A stretch of DNA of 15,385 bases from Cyanobacteria bacterium UBA11372. Lineage in GTDB: Bacteria; Cyanobacteriota; Cyanobacteriia; Cyanobacteriales; Aerosakkonemataceae. Of this stretch, positions 1 to 6,379 are shown one piece after another; positions within the stretch are counted from its first letter, which is position 1; each line of letters opens with the position of its first letter. Both the position numbers and the translations under genes were made by a program. The stretch spans positions 9,301 to 24,685 of the forward strand of contig DNGG01000211.1 of the NCBI GenBank assembly GCA_003486675.1, read 5' to 3'. The notes beneath the pieces were generated by a model. It was given only the letters and a program-made list of their open reading frames with translations, did no database searches and was not told where the DNA came from.

Positions 1-80
1 AATGCTGCTAGAACCTGAGCGCCAATGCCTGCGACAATGGCGATGACGATCTGTAGGGTAAGTTCAAATGATGCTTCCAT
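1..80 (-). CDS. N-terminal fragment of a probable cation:proton antiporter
   Basis: The first 26 codons of a minus-strand gene are present, starting at an ATG at 80; the rest lies off the left edge. The peptide begins MEASFELTLQIVIAIVAGIG and continues AQVLAA, a hydrophobic first helix. In my memory this resembles the start of cyanobacterial CPA2/Kef-type Na+(K+)/H+ antiporters, which open with a VVAGI.AQVLAE-like helix. The identification rests on this short stretch only, so the family is an inference. No Shine-Dalgarno motif stands out. Confidence 0.5.
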   Translation of the reverse strand, partial: MEASFELTLQIVIAIVAGIGAQVLAA

Positions 81-627
81 AAGGCTGTTTATCGCAGGCT
101 ATTTATTTTGGGTGGAAATGCCTTGCTTTGATTGCTCACGATTGGCAATTATCCTTAACTTGGTGACAAATTCGGAAAAATGGGGCAATCTTAAGTAATT
201 CTGTGCGTGGTGAAAGCTATTGCGTCTGCTGGCATCCGATTTTAATCTGGGCTATTTGGGAATGTTGATCGGCAGACTACTGCTAACAATTTTAACGATG
301 CCCACAAGCTGGAACGGTTCTGAAAATTACCGTCATGCACAATGTACCCGAAATTTTAGGGATTTTAAAAGCTGAGTCAATCAACGGCAGGAAACTTTGT
401 TATTAGTGGGTACAATTGTTCAATTCTGGTATTTTAACATCAAGGTTTCCGGTCAGTCTTGCCACTGATTGCTGCAAATCCAGCTTGGGAACTGGGATTG
501 AGGTGTTTTTTATCGTTGCGATCGCCAGTTGCACAGATATCTGCGTTGGCTGGGTTGAAAGTTGCAGTTGGCGATCCCCTAATAAGCTACAATTCAAGCT
601 GTATGGGCATTTCAATCCACCTGCGGC
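81..627. other. Gene-poor intergenic region upstream of ccdA
   Basis: This 547-base stretch separates the divergent antiporter fragment and ccdA. I see no convincing gene; the short open frames are not protein-like. It holds one HIP1 site (518-525). It also holds an imperfect inverted repeat (520-533 against 563-576, 12 of 14 positions complementary). A candidate -10 box TACAAT (588-593) could serve ccdA, but no good -35 lies at the usual distance. Promoters for both flanking genes presumably lie here. Confidence 0.5.
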
Positions 628-1362
628 ATGTTAGAAACTCTCTCTACCTACCTTTACCAACTCCAACAACTTGCTAACACCCTCGTTTCTTCTCAGCTAA
701 ATCACCTGAGCGGGGTTAGCATTGGCGTGATTTTTGCCGCTGGCTTGCTGACGAGCATGACGCCTTGTATGCTTTCGATGTTGCCGATTACCATCGGCTA
801 CATCGGCGGGTATGAAGCCAAAAGCCGCTTTAGCGCCGCTGCTCAGTCTACTTGGTTCGCGTTGGGATTGGCAACCACTTTGGCTGGGTTAGGCATTCTA
901 GCAGCGCTGCTGGGGCGCGTTTACGGACAAGTGGGAATTGGTTTACCCATTATTGCCAGCGTTGTAGCGATCGCAATGGGTCTAAACTTACTAGAAGCAA
1001 TTCCGCTGCAATTTCCCTCTTTTGGTGGTAGCGAATGGATTAGAGGCGATTTACCGGCAGGGATACGTTCCTATCTACTCGGTTTAACTTTTGGTTTGGT
1101 TGCTTCTCCTTGCAGCACCCCCGTTTTAGCAACTTTGCTCGCTTGGGTAGCTTCGACGCAAGATTTAATCTTAGGCGGTATTTTTCTGCTGCTTTACGCC
1201 GCTGGATACGTAGCACCGTTAATTTTAGCCGGGACTTTTACCGCTTCGATCAAAAAGCTACTAGAGTTACGTCAGTGGTCGAGTTGGATTAATCCCGTTA
1301 GCGGTGCCATGCTCGTGGGATTTGGTGTATTTTCCCTGTTATTGCGGATTCCTGTTTGGTAA
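628..1362 (+). CDS. ccdA: CcdA-type thiol:disulfide transfer membrane protein (cytochrome c biogenesis)
   Basis: CcdA carries reducing equivalents across the thylakoid or plasma membrane to keep apocytochrome c haem-binding cysteines reduced in system II cytochrome c maturation. The 244-residue product is the usual length for this six-helix DsbD-like family. Two signature half-motifs are visible: TPCMLSMLPITIGYIGGY with Cys47 near helix 1, and SPCSTPVLATLLAW with Cys162 in the matching position of the second half. This is the internal pseudo-repeat expected of CcdA, and the two cysteines are the redox pair. Hydrophobic segments fill most of 30-240. The ATG at 628 begins MLETLSTYLYQLQQLAN, typical for cyanobacterial members. 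The other membrane component, ccs1, lies 320 bases downstream on the same strand. The last codon (TGG) and stop (TAA) fall inside a GGTAATT heptamer array, so the C-terminus may have been set by repeat insertion. Confidence 0.95.
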   Translation: MLETLSTYLYQLQQLANTLVSSQLNHLSGVSIGVIFAAGLLTSMTPCMLSMLPITIGYIGGYEAKSRFSAAAQSTWFALGLATTLAGLGILAALLGRVYGQVGIGLPIIASVVAIAMGLNLLEAIPLQFPSFGGSEWIRGDLPAGIRSYLLGLTFGLVASPCSTPVLATLLAWVASTQDLILGGIFLLLYAAGYVAPLILAGTFTASIKKLLELRQWSSWINPVSGAMLVGFGVFSLLLRIPVW

Positions 1363-1392
1363 TTGGTAATTGCTAATTGCTAATGGCTAATG
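1358..1392. repeat. GGTAATT/GCTAATG heptamer array overlapping the end of ccdA
   Basis: Five head-to-tail heptamers: GGTAATT twice, GCTAATT once, GCTAATG twice. The first unit contains the final bases of ccdA including its TAA stop. This is the short tandemly repeated repetitive type of sequence known in filamentous cyanobacteria. Confidence 0.9.
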
Positions 1393-1415
1393 GGTGAAGC
1401 GAGAGAGAGAAAGTT

Positions 1416-1479
1416 GTAGGGGCGGGTTTGACCAATAATTTCTGCATCCCGCAAATATCATCAATCAACCCGCCCCTGC
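1416..1479. repeat. GC-rich inverted repeat (possible transcript hairpin)
   Basis: AGGGGCGGGTT (1418-1428) is exactly complementary to AACCCGCCCCT (1467-1477), and two further pairs, one a wobble, extend the stem to 1416/1479. The loop is 38 bases. It sits 54 bases after ccdA and could act as a terminator or RNA stability element, but there is no T-run after the right arm. The left half (1416-1440) recurs with two changes at 3117-3141, so this is more likely a dispersed repeat than a dedicated terminator. Confidence 0.7.
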
Positions 1480-1506
1480 CAGAGCGGCAATGACGCCGAG
1501 GAATCA

Positions 1507-1620
1507 AGAAACCGGGTTTCTGCGGAAATTTATGGTTCCAAAGCGACGATTTTGCCTAGAAACCGGGTTTCTGCGTCAAATGCTTCCAAAGCGACGATTT
1601 TGCCTAGAAACCCGGTTTCT
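1507..1620. repeat. About 50-bp tandem repeat carrying AGAAACCGGGTTTCT palindromes
   Basis: Three copies of the near-palindrome AGAAACC-(G or C)-GGTTTCT lie at 1507-1521, 1558-1572 and 1606-1620. The intervals also share a 19-base segment (1539-1557 and 1587-1605), giving just over two tandem units. Each palindrome can fold into a 7-bp stem. The repeat lies between ccdA and ccs1. An open frame runs through it, but its product is only a translated repeat. A half copy is at 3149-3160. Confidence 0.85.
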
Positions 1621-1682
1621 TTGGGTAAGTCCTGTAGGTGCGATCGCCAGCAAATCATCGAGCAAGATAAAAATCAGAAAAA

Positions 1683-3074
1683 ATGACAATTACCAACGAC
1701 AATTCGCCAATTACCAAACTCCAACAGCTATTTCAGCGCGAATTATTACCGTTGTTAGGAGATTTGCGGCTGGCAATTTTGCTGCTGCTAGCGATCGCTG
1801 GAATCAGTATCTCCGGAACGGTAATCGAGCAGGGTCAATCTCTGGCATTCTACCAATCTAACTACCCGGAACACCCGGCTTTGTTTGGCTTCCTTTCTTG
1901 GAAGGTTCTTTTATTCTTGGGTTTAGACCACGTATATCGCACTTGGTGGTTTTTGGCTCTGCTGATTTTATTTGGCAGCAGTTTAACCGCCTGTACTTTT
2001 ACGCGCCAATTTCCCGCCTTAAAGGCAGCGCGTCGCTGGAAATTTTACGACGAACCCCGCCAATTTGAAAAGTTAGCTTTAAGTGCAGAACTAGATACTG
2101 GTTCCCTGGCTAATTTAGAGTCTGCTTTGCAACAGCGCCGCTATAAAGTCTTCCAAGAAGGCAATAAGCTTTATGCCCGTAAAGGTATTGCCGGACGCAT
2201 CGGCCCGATTGTCGTCCATGCTAGTATGTTGCTCGTTTTGGCTGGAGCAATTTGGGGCGCGCTGACTGGTTTTATGGCTCAAGAAATGATCGAGAGCGGT
2301 ACTACATTCCAGGTAAAAAATATACTCGATGCTGGGCCAATGGCGGCGCCGCAAGTTCCTAAAGATTGGTCGGTAAAAGTTAATCGCTTTTGGATTGATT
2401 ACACCGCAGAAGGGTCAATTGACCAATTCTATTCGGATTTATCCGTTGTCGATAACGGCGGCAAAGAAATCGACCGCGAAACGATTTACGTTAACAAACC
2501 CCTGCGTTACCGAGGTGTAACTTTTTACCAAACAGATTGGGCGATCGCAGGCGTGCGCTTTCGCTTAAATAACAGCCCCGTCTTAAAGCTACCAATGGCT
2601 CCCCTGCCAACTGCCGGTAAGGGACGTCTCTGGGGAACTTGGATTCCCACTAAACCGGATTTGAGCCAGGGCGTATCGCTTTTAGCCAAAGATTTACAGG
2701 GAACGCTGTTAATTTACGACACAGCTGGAAAGCTGTTAACCACAGTCCGCGCCGGTATGTATGCAGAAGTTAATGGAGTAAAATTATACATTGATGAAAT
2801 CGTCGGCAGTACTGGGTTGCAAATTAAAGCCGATCCGGGTATTCCAATTGTTTATCTGGGTTTTGGCTTGTTGATGGTGGGGGTGATGATGAGTTATGTT
2901 TCCCACTCGCAGATTTGGGCGCTGCAACAAGATGGAAGTCTTTATGTAGGTGGCAGAACAAATCGAGCGCAGGTGGCGTTTGAGCGAGAAATCATCGAGA
3001 TTTTGGAGCAACTCAAGACACCTGCGATTGAAGAAGAACTAGCGATCGCTTCGACTTTAGCCCAGGAAGGTTAA
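1683..3074 (+). CDS. ccs1: Cytochrome c biogenesis protein Ccs1/ResB (CcsB)
   Basis: Ccs1 (ResB family) works with CcsA/ResC to move haem across the membrane and attach it to apocytochromes in system II. The 463-residue protein has the family layout. Hydrophobic helices lie near 28-48 and 85-105, a third near 172-196, then a large lumenal domain (about 200-385), then a final helix near 388-407. Two candidate haem-ligand histidines are in place: His179 (PIVVHASM, third helix) and His408 (YVSHSQIW, after the last helix). The family motif NKPLRYRGVTFYQTDW is at 271-286. The chosen ATG gives MTITNDNSPITKLQQLFQRE followed by LLPLLGDLRLAI, the usual N-terminus, but the upstream AT-rich stretch has no clear ribosome site. 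The gene partners ccdA functionally; the 320 bases of repeats between them leave it open whether they are co-transcribed. The ccsA partner is not in the window. Confidence 0.95.
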   Translation: MTITNDNSPITKLQQLFQRELLPLLGDLRLAILLLLAIAGISISGTVIEQGQSLAFYQSNYPEHPALFGFLSWKVLLFLGLDHVYRTWWFLALLILFGSSLTACTFTRQFPALKAARRWKFYDEPRQFEKLALSAELDTGSLANLESALQQRRYKVFQEGNKLYARKGIAGRIGPIVVHASMLLVLAGAIWGALTGFMAQEMIESGTTFQVKNILDAGPMAAPQVPKDWSVKVNRFWIDYTAEGSIDQFYSDLSVVDNGGKEIDRETIYVNKPLRYRGVTFYQTDWAIAGVRFRLNNSPVLKLPMAPLPTAGKGRLWGTWIPTKPDLSQGVSLLAKDLQGTLLIYDTAGKLLTTVRAGMYAEVNGVKLYIDEIVGSTGLQIKADPGIPIVYLGFGLLMVGVMMSYVSHSQIWALQQDGSLYVGGRTNRAQVAFEREIIEILEQLKTPAIEEELAIASTLAQEG

Positions 3075-3116
3075 TCTTTTTTGCAGCATATTAACCCAAG
3101 TTGCTAGTTATATCGA

Positions 3117-3160
3117 GTAGGGGCGGGTTTTACCAACAATTAAGTGGTAAGAAACCGGGT
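3117..3160. repeat. Second copy of the GTAGGGGCGGG / AGAAACCGGG repeat pair
   Basis: Bases 3117-3141 match 1416-1440 at 23 of 25 positions, and 3149-3160 repeats the start of the AGAAACCGGGT palindrome. The same two motifs thus occur in the same order before and after ccs1. This copy lacks the right arm of the GC-rich hairpin. Confidence 0.75.
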
Positions 3161-3220
3161 ACAAGCTGAAAAATTGTTGAGCCAGGAAACAGATCAACGA
3201 AGAAACAAAGGTGACGATCT

Positions 3221-3309
3221 GTAATGGGTAATGGGTAATTGCCACTCTTTAGATCCCCAATGAATCCAATTACCAATTACCAATTACCTATTACCAATTA
3301 CCTATTACC
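3221..3309. repeat. Opposed heptamer arrays between ccs1 and the response regulator gene
   Basis: A short array of GTAATGG/GTAATTG units (3221-3241) is followed, after 24 bases, by about six CCAATTA/CCTATTA units (3266-3309) in the opposite orientation. The two arms can pair as an imperfect hairpin. The array ends four bases before the stop codon of the convergent response regulator gene, so it could act as a two-way transcription barrier, which is an inference. Confidence 0.85.
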
Positions 3310-3313
3310 AAAC

Positions 3314-4465
3314 TTATTCTTGCCGCTCTTCAGGTAAATGTTTTTTAATCAGTTCCAGCAGTTGTTCGGCTGCGAAAGGTTTGGCTAAAAAATCGTTGAC
3401 GCCAGCCAGCTTGGCGCGGACTCGGTTAATAGTATTATCCCAACTGGTGAGGATAATGATAGGAGTTTTGCGGAAAGTAGAACTATTGCGTAAAAAATTA
3501 CAAACGTTATAGCCGTCGGTATCCGGCATGACTAAATCTAATAATATTAAATCGGGTTTGTATTTAGCGAGGATACCGATCCCCTGAATGGGATCTTCAA
3601 CGTGCAACATGCGGTAACCAGCGGGGGGAAGGATTTCTTTGAGATAGCGCCCCATTAAAGGAGAGTCATCTATGCAAGCGATCGCAAACTGCTTTTTCCC
3701 CATTTTGTCATCGCTCAAGTGACATACAAAGGGAGGTGTTATATCGGACACCGCTTGCAGTTCGACCACACCTTGTTGACAGAAATGATTTAACAAGCGC
3801 CCTACCCTAGTTAAGGGTTGCTTCATCTTCAAAGCAATATCCCACAGCGTATACCTCCCCGTAAATAAGGCAGTTAAGTTGAGAAAAGTATCCACCGAAC
3901 ATTGATGCAGTTCGCAAGGGGAAGGCTTCAAGACGGGCACTAAGTCGGGATCGATGTTGCCTATCCCCATCTCCAGCCATTTTTCGTAGAAGCGTTGGCT
4001 TTGCTTGATCAGTTGCTTAACTTCCAAAGGACACAAACTGAGGTAAAATGCCACTTGCAACTTGCGATATTGACGAGGTTGCCAATATCCTGCTAAACTT
4101 GCTTGCCGAGTCATGGAAAACAAGACTTCTTGCGTGGTTTCCAGGACGACTGCTTTAACTTGAGCCGCGCTCAAGTCACCTTGTGCCATGCCCTGATGCA
4201 GCAGCTGACATTCCCAAAGTTCGCTGCTCAGCAGTTGGTCAGTTTCTACCACCCAATTCGGACAATGCCTTTTTAGCGCCCTTTGCCAACGCCTGACGCG
4301 GTGGTTTTCCCCGATCGCATAAAACAACTGTCCCAGGAAAAAGCAAAGCCGCCACTGGGATGTGCCGCTGCGAATCATTAACTCTCCCGTAGCTTGCTTT
4401 TGGTTGATGGTTAAGAGGTTTCGGTCTAGTTTGCTCAGCCAGTAAGCTGCCGATACTGTTTGCAT
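3314..4465 (-). CDS. PATAN (PatA-like) response regulator with C-terminal receiver domain
   Basis: This looks like a two-component response regulator of the cyanobacterial PatA/PixG/PilG type. Numbered from the chosen ATG (383 residues), the N-terminal half carries a PATAN/DUF4388-like region (SKLDRNLLTINQKQATGELM, then WRLCFFLGQLFYAIG). The C-terminal 120 residues are a CheY-like receiver: acidic pair Asp266-Asp267 (IACIDDSP), phospho-acceptor Asp310 (LLDLVMPDTDGY), Thr340 (IILTSWD) and Lys362 (FLAKPF). There is no DNA-binding output domain. Known relatives act in phototaxis, pilus motility or heterocyst patterning through protein-protein contacts; which applies here cannot be read from sequence. 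The frame extends to a TTG at 4498, but the ATG at 4465 with GGCGGTGG upstream is the better start. No histidine kinase or CheA gene lies nearby. The gene is convergent with ccs1. Confidence 0.88.
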   Translation of the reverse strand: MQTVSAAYWLSKLDRNLLTINQKQATGELMIRSGTSQWRLCFFLGQLFYAIGENHRVRRWQRALKRHCPNWVVETDQLLSSELWECQLLHQGMAQGDLSAAQVKAVVLETTQEVLFSMTRQASLAGYWQPRQYRKLQVAFYLSLCPLEVKQLIKQSQRFYEKWLEMGIGNIDPDLVPVLKPSPCELHQCSVDTFLNLTALFTGRYTLWDIALKMKQPLTRVGRLLNHFCQQGVVELQAVSDITPPFVCHLSDDKMGKKQFAIACIDDSPLMGRYLKEILPPAGYRMLHVEDPIQGIGILAKYKPDLILLDLVMPDTDGYNVCNFLRNSSTFRKTPIIILTSWDNTINRVRAKLAGVNDFLAKPFAAEQLLELIKKHLPEERQE

Positions 4466-4650
4466 ATGCGTGCCACCGCCAGCCAATTTTTTTGGCAACT
4501 ACTTACTTAGCATAAGCATTGGCATCGAGCCGGGATAATGGTGGAGTTACCTATTTTTCTGTGAGGGTTGTATAAAGCTTGGGTGAAATTAGCGATCGCG
4601 CTACCCACTCGTGCCACTTACGCAATTTCACTTAAAAACATACGTAAAAT

Positions 4651-5088
4651 TTATGACTTTTTATGATTCACCTCAATCGTGGTATGAACGTTGCCGCGAG
4701 GGGAAAAATCGCCTTTAATCTCGACTTCCAAGGGGTCGCAAGCGGCAACAAAGTCATCTAGGATTTGATTGACGGATTCTTCGTGGGAAATGTAGCGATC
4801 GCGGTAACTATTGATATACAGCTTCAACGCTTTTAACTCGACTACGGTTTGGTCGGGAAAATAGGTAATGTGAATCGTGGCAAAGTCGGGATAGCCAGAA
4901 AACGGACACTTGCAAGTAAATTCCGGCAACGTAATGTTAATTTGGTAACGTCGCCCCAGGCGCGGGTTGGGAAATGTAATCAGTTTTCCCTCAGCTATAT
5001 TACGTTCGCCGTACTTCATTTCTGCTGTGACTGGCTCAGTTTCAGACTCGGGAGAAAAATCGTCACTAATTGGTAAATCTTTCATCAT
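4651..5088 (-). CDS. queF: NADPH-dependent 7-cyano-7-deazaguanine reductase QueF
   Basis: QueF reduces the nitrile of preQ0 to the aminomethyl group of preQ1 in queuosine tRNA modification. The 145-residue product matches the short single-domain class. FTCKCPFSGYPDFATI contains the nucleophilic cysteine (Cys61) and the aspartate seven residues later (Asp68), as in the Bacillus enzyme. The family signature ELKALKLY is at 84-91, followed by NSYRDRYISHEE with the His102-Glu103 pair. The start codon touches the stop of the upstream gene with no spacer (TAA then ATG ATG), so the two are almost certainly co-transcribed and translationally linked. There are two adjacent ATGs and I kept the first. 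No other queuosine gene and no recognisable preQ1 aptamer is present nearby. Confidence 0.95.
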   Translation of the reverse strand: MMKDLPISDDFSPESETEPVTAEMKYGERNIAEGKLITFPNPRLGRRYQINITLPEFTCKCPFSGYPDFATIHITYFPDQTVVELKALKLYINSYRDRYISHEESVNQILDDFVAACDPLEVEIKGDFSPRGNVHTTIEVNHKKS

Positions 5089-5493
5089 TTAATAATTCCT
5101 GTAACCTTCCCAATCTGGACAATTTCCTGTTTCCCAACCATAGGGATGCATTCCACAAACGAGTAAGTTACCGCCGTATACTTGTCCGTGATAGTGACGG
5201 CAACCAACACAAGCAGGATGTTGTTGGGGTGATGGTTCTACGGTATCAGTTAGAGGCCATTCTGACTCAAAGCTTCTTGGCTCAAACTCGGCACATGCGT
5301 CCAAAATCGGTTGAATTAGATCGTTCAAAAACAGTTCGATTTCGGTGGTGATGGTGTTGTTTACTTGGTGGGCGACTTCTTCCGATAGTAACGCGATCGC
5401 ATCCACTGCATCGGTAACATCGCTGAAGAACTTTTCTACCTCCTCAGTTACTGTTTCTAGCATGTCGGTTAAATTTTTTTGCCAATCTTCCAT
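5089..5493 (-). CDS. Small four-cysteine cyanobacterial protein, function unknown
   Basis: I recognise this as a conserved cyanobacterial hypothetical protein but know no function. From the chosen ATG it has 134 residues. The N-terminal half (about 1-65) is acidic and helical (MEDWQKNLTDMLETVTEEVE), likely amphipathic or coiled. The C-terminal third has a cysteine cluster: ACVGCRHYHGQ (Cys95, Cys98), LVCGMHPYG (Cys113) and NCPDWEG (Cys125), plus several histidines. Four cysteines in this spacing suggest a zinc knuckle or iron-sulphur site; that is inference. The frame stays open to 5607, but the ATG at 5493 gives the N-terminus I expect, and a hairpin and promoter-like sequence sit just upstream. 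Its stop abuts the queF start, so it leads a two-gene unit with queF. Confidence 0.75.
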   Translation of the reverse strand: MEDWQKNLTDMLETVTEEVEKFFSDVTDAVDAIALLSEEVAHQVNNTITTEIELFLNDLIQPILDACAEFEPRSFESEWPLTDTVEPSPQQHPACVGCRHYHGQVYGGNLLVCGMHPYGWETGNCPDWEGYRNY

Positions 5494-5506
5494 AAGCGCT
5501 ATGTTA

Positions 5507-5526
5507 CCCTTGAATGCTCTCAAGGG
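5507..5526 (-). promoter_or_regulatory. Leader hairpin before the four-cysteine gene and queF
   Basis: CCCTTGA and TCAAGGG form a 7-bp stem with a six-base loop. On the minus strand the hairpin ends 13 bases before the ATG at 5493, inside the predicted 5' leader. It could influence translation or RNA stability. It does not match a preQ1 riboswitch that I can recognise. Confidence 0.4.
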
Positions 5527-5557
5527 AAAAATTTTATCTTCTTTTGGGAGGACTTTC

Positions 5558-5586
5558 AGTTTAGATCCCCCTGATACAATTATCAA
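5558..5586 (-). promoter_or_regulatory. Candidate sigma70-type promoter for the four-cysteine gene and queF
   Basis: Read on the minus strand, TTGATA (5581-5586) and TAAACT (5558-5563) are separated by exactly 17 bases. The -35 matches the consensus in five of six positions and the -10 in four of six. Transcription would start near 5551, leaving a leader of about 57 bases that contains the hairpin. Confidence 0.4.
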
Positions 5587-5610
5587 TCGAAAGCGAGCGA
5601 TCGCCACCGT

Positions 5611-5670
5611 TCGTAGTAGGCGCTTGAGCGCCCATTCCTTTCGTAGTAGGCGCTTCAGCGCCCATTCTGA
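5611..5670. repeat. Two tandem 30-bp units with GGCGCTTNAGCGCC hairpins
   Basis: Two adjacent units (5611-5640 and 5641-5670) agree at nearly all 30 positions. Each contains GTAGTAGGCGCTT and a short hairpin (GGCGC, loop TTGA or TTCA, GCGCC). The second unit overlaps the 3' end of the phasin-like gene, encoding its last residues and stop codon. I recognise this as a dispersed repeat family in Oscillatoriales-type genomes. Confidence 0.85.
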
Positions 5671-6032
5671 AGGCGACGCAATTCTTCTTGCAATGCGCTT
5701 ACTTGATCTCTTAACGCATCTACATTATTTTCCGGCTTAGTTTGGGTTGCTTCTTCTTCATCGGATACAATTTCAATCCGACGCGGTTCGCCACTAGGCG
5801 CGTTAGTGGTAGACTCTTCAGGTTGCTGTTGCTGCGCCCGCTGAATCATTTCATCTACCATCCGCTTGGCTTCTCCGGTGGTCATTTCGCCCTTTGCCAC
5901 CATCTCATCAGCTAGCTTTTGGGCTTGCTCTTTCAATTCGGCTAGGTTTCCACCCGCTTTTTCACCTGCTGTGGCGGCTAGCCCCACTCCCAGGTAAAAC
6001 GCCTTTTTTACCAGATCTCCGAAACCTGCCAT
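5655..6032 (-). CDS. Phasin-like protein (polyhydroxyalkanoate granule regulator type)
   Basis: The 125-residue product resembles the phasin family represented by COG3937. Its N-terminal half is a hydrophobic-amphipathic helix (MAGFGDLVKKAFYLGVGLAA followed by TAGEKAGG), then helices around ELKEQAQKLADEMVAKGEMT and EAKRMVDEMIQRAQQQQ. A low-complexity acidic linker follows (about 70-102), then a C-terminal coiled coil (NVDALRDQVSALQEELRRLQ, 103-122). Phasins coat carbon-storage granules, but many cyanobacteria carry this small protein without proven storage, so the role is uncertain. The last residues (about QNGR) and the TGA stop are encoded by a 30-bp palindromic repeat, so the native tail may once have been longer. 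It begins about 40 bases after the SRP RNA gene on the same strand. Confidence 0.7.
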   Translation of the reverse strand: MAGFGDLVKKAFYLGVGLAATAGEKAGGNLAELKEQAQKLADEMVAKGEMTTGEAKRMVDEMIQRAQQQQPEESTTNAPSGEPRRIEIVSDEEEATQTKPENNVDALRDQVSALQEELRRLQNGR

Positions 6033-6073
6033 AGCCCGTGCCGTTGATTAAAAAAACGTGCTTAAAAAAGGGC

Positions 6074-6167
6074 GACCCGGAGTCTACGCCTACTACAAGC
6101 ATCCCGTGTTGCTGCTACCTTCCGGTCCTGACAAGGTTTGGGCGTTGCAATCGCATAGGTCCAGGTC
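6074..6167 (-). ncRNA. ffs: Signal recognition particle RNA (4.5S/small bacterial type)
   Basis: The RNA pairs with Ffh protein to target nascent membrane and secreted proteins. Read on the minus strand, the universal apical domain is present: GUCAGG, ACC-GGAA-GGU, AGCAGC (6111-6132). The GGAA tetraloop and the asymmetric loop bases bound by Ffh are intact. Relative to the Escherichia coli sequence, one pair next to the tetraloop is swapped as a compensatory change (U-A to A-U), which supports a real structure. The ends close with GACCUGG against CCGGGUC (7 pairs including one wobble) and CUAUG against CGUAG further in. The molecule is about 94 bases, typical for cyanobacteria. Six Ts (6064-6069) just past the 3' end serve as a terminator. 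The exact ends are estimated from pairing. Confidence 0.93.
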
Positions 6168-6174
6168 TAAATCT

Positions 6175-6203
6175 AGAATAGCATCAAATTTGGTAATTGG
6201 TAA
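6175..6203 (-). promoter_or_regulatory. Candidate promoter of the SRP RNA gene
   Basis: On the minus strand TTACCA (6198-6203) and TATTCT (6175-6180) are separated by 17 bases, and the RNA would start seven bases later at 6167. The -35-like hexamer lies within the GGTAATT array at 6192-6219, so the repeat may provide part of the promoter. Confidence 0.4.
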
Positions 6204-6219
6204 TGGGTAATTGGTAATG
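6192..6219. repeat. GGTAATT/GGTAATG heptamer array upstream of ffs
   Basis: Four head-to-tail heptamers alternate GGTAATT and GGTAATG. They lie immediately upstream of the SRP RNA gene and overlap its candidate -35 region. Confidence 0.85.
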
Positions 6220-6234
6220 GAGGATTTTTGGGCA

Positions 6235-6371
6235 GGGGTGCAGGTGGGCAGGGGTGCAGGGGTGCAGGGGTGCAGGTGGGCAGGTGGGCAAAAGGGGCTG
6301 ATGGGAATTTGAACGTACACTATCCCCTGCTCACCTGCTCACCCGCTCACCCGCTCACCCGCTCCCCTGCT
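6235..6371. repeat. Pair of opposed octamer arrays
   Basis: The first array (6235-6290) is seven octamers of two forms, GGGGTGCA (A) and GGTGGGCA (B), in the order A B A A A B B. The second (6324-6371) is six octamers of CCCCTGCT, CACCTGCT and CACCCGCT. Its reverse complement (AGCAGGGG, AGCGGGTG) has the same G-rich pattern. The arrays are thus related and face each other across 33 bases. The long open frame through them is only a translated repeat. Confidence 0.85.
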
Positions 6372-6379
6372 CAACAAGC

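Noticed and set aside
1490..1861. Open frame through the AGAAACCGGG repeats giving peptide repeats like KRRFCLETGFLR
   Set aside because: The peptide is simply the 50-bp DNA repeat in translation and it runs into ccs1 in another frame; there is no independent coding signal.
5494..5610. A preQ1 riboswitch upstream of the queF unit
   Set aside because: I find a plain hairpin but none of the recognisable preQ1 aptamer sequence and no following pseudoknot tail.
6085..6100. Match to the GTAGTAGGCG repeat core inside the SRP RNA gene
   Set aside because: Only about ten bases match, without the adjacent hairpin, and they fit the SRP RNA helix; likely chance.
6093..6320. Minus-strand open frame through ffs and the octamer array (proline- and threonine-rich peptide)
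   Set aside because: It overlaps the SRP RNA and a simple repeat; the composition reflects the array, not a protein.
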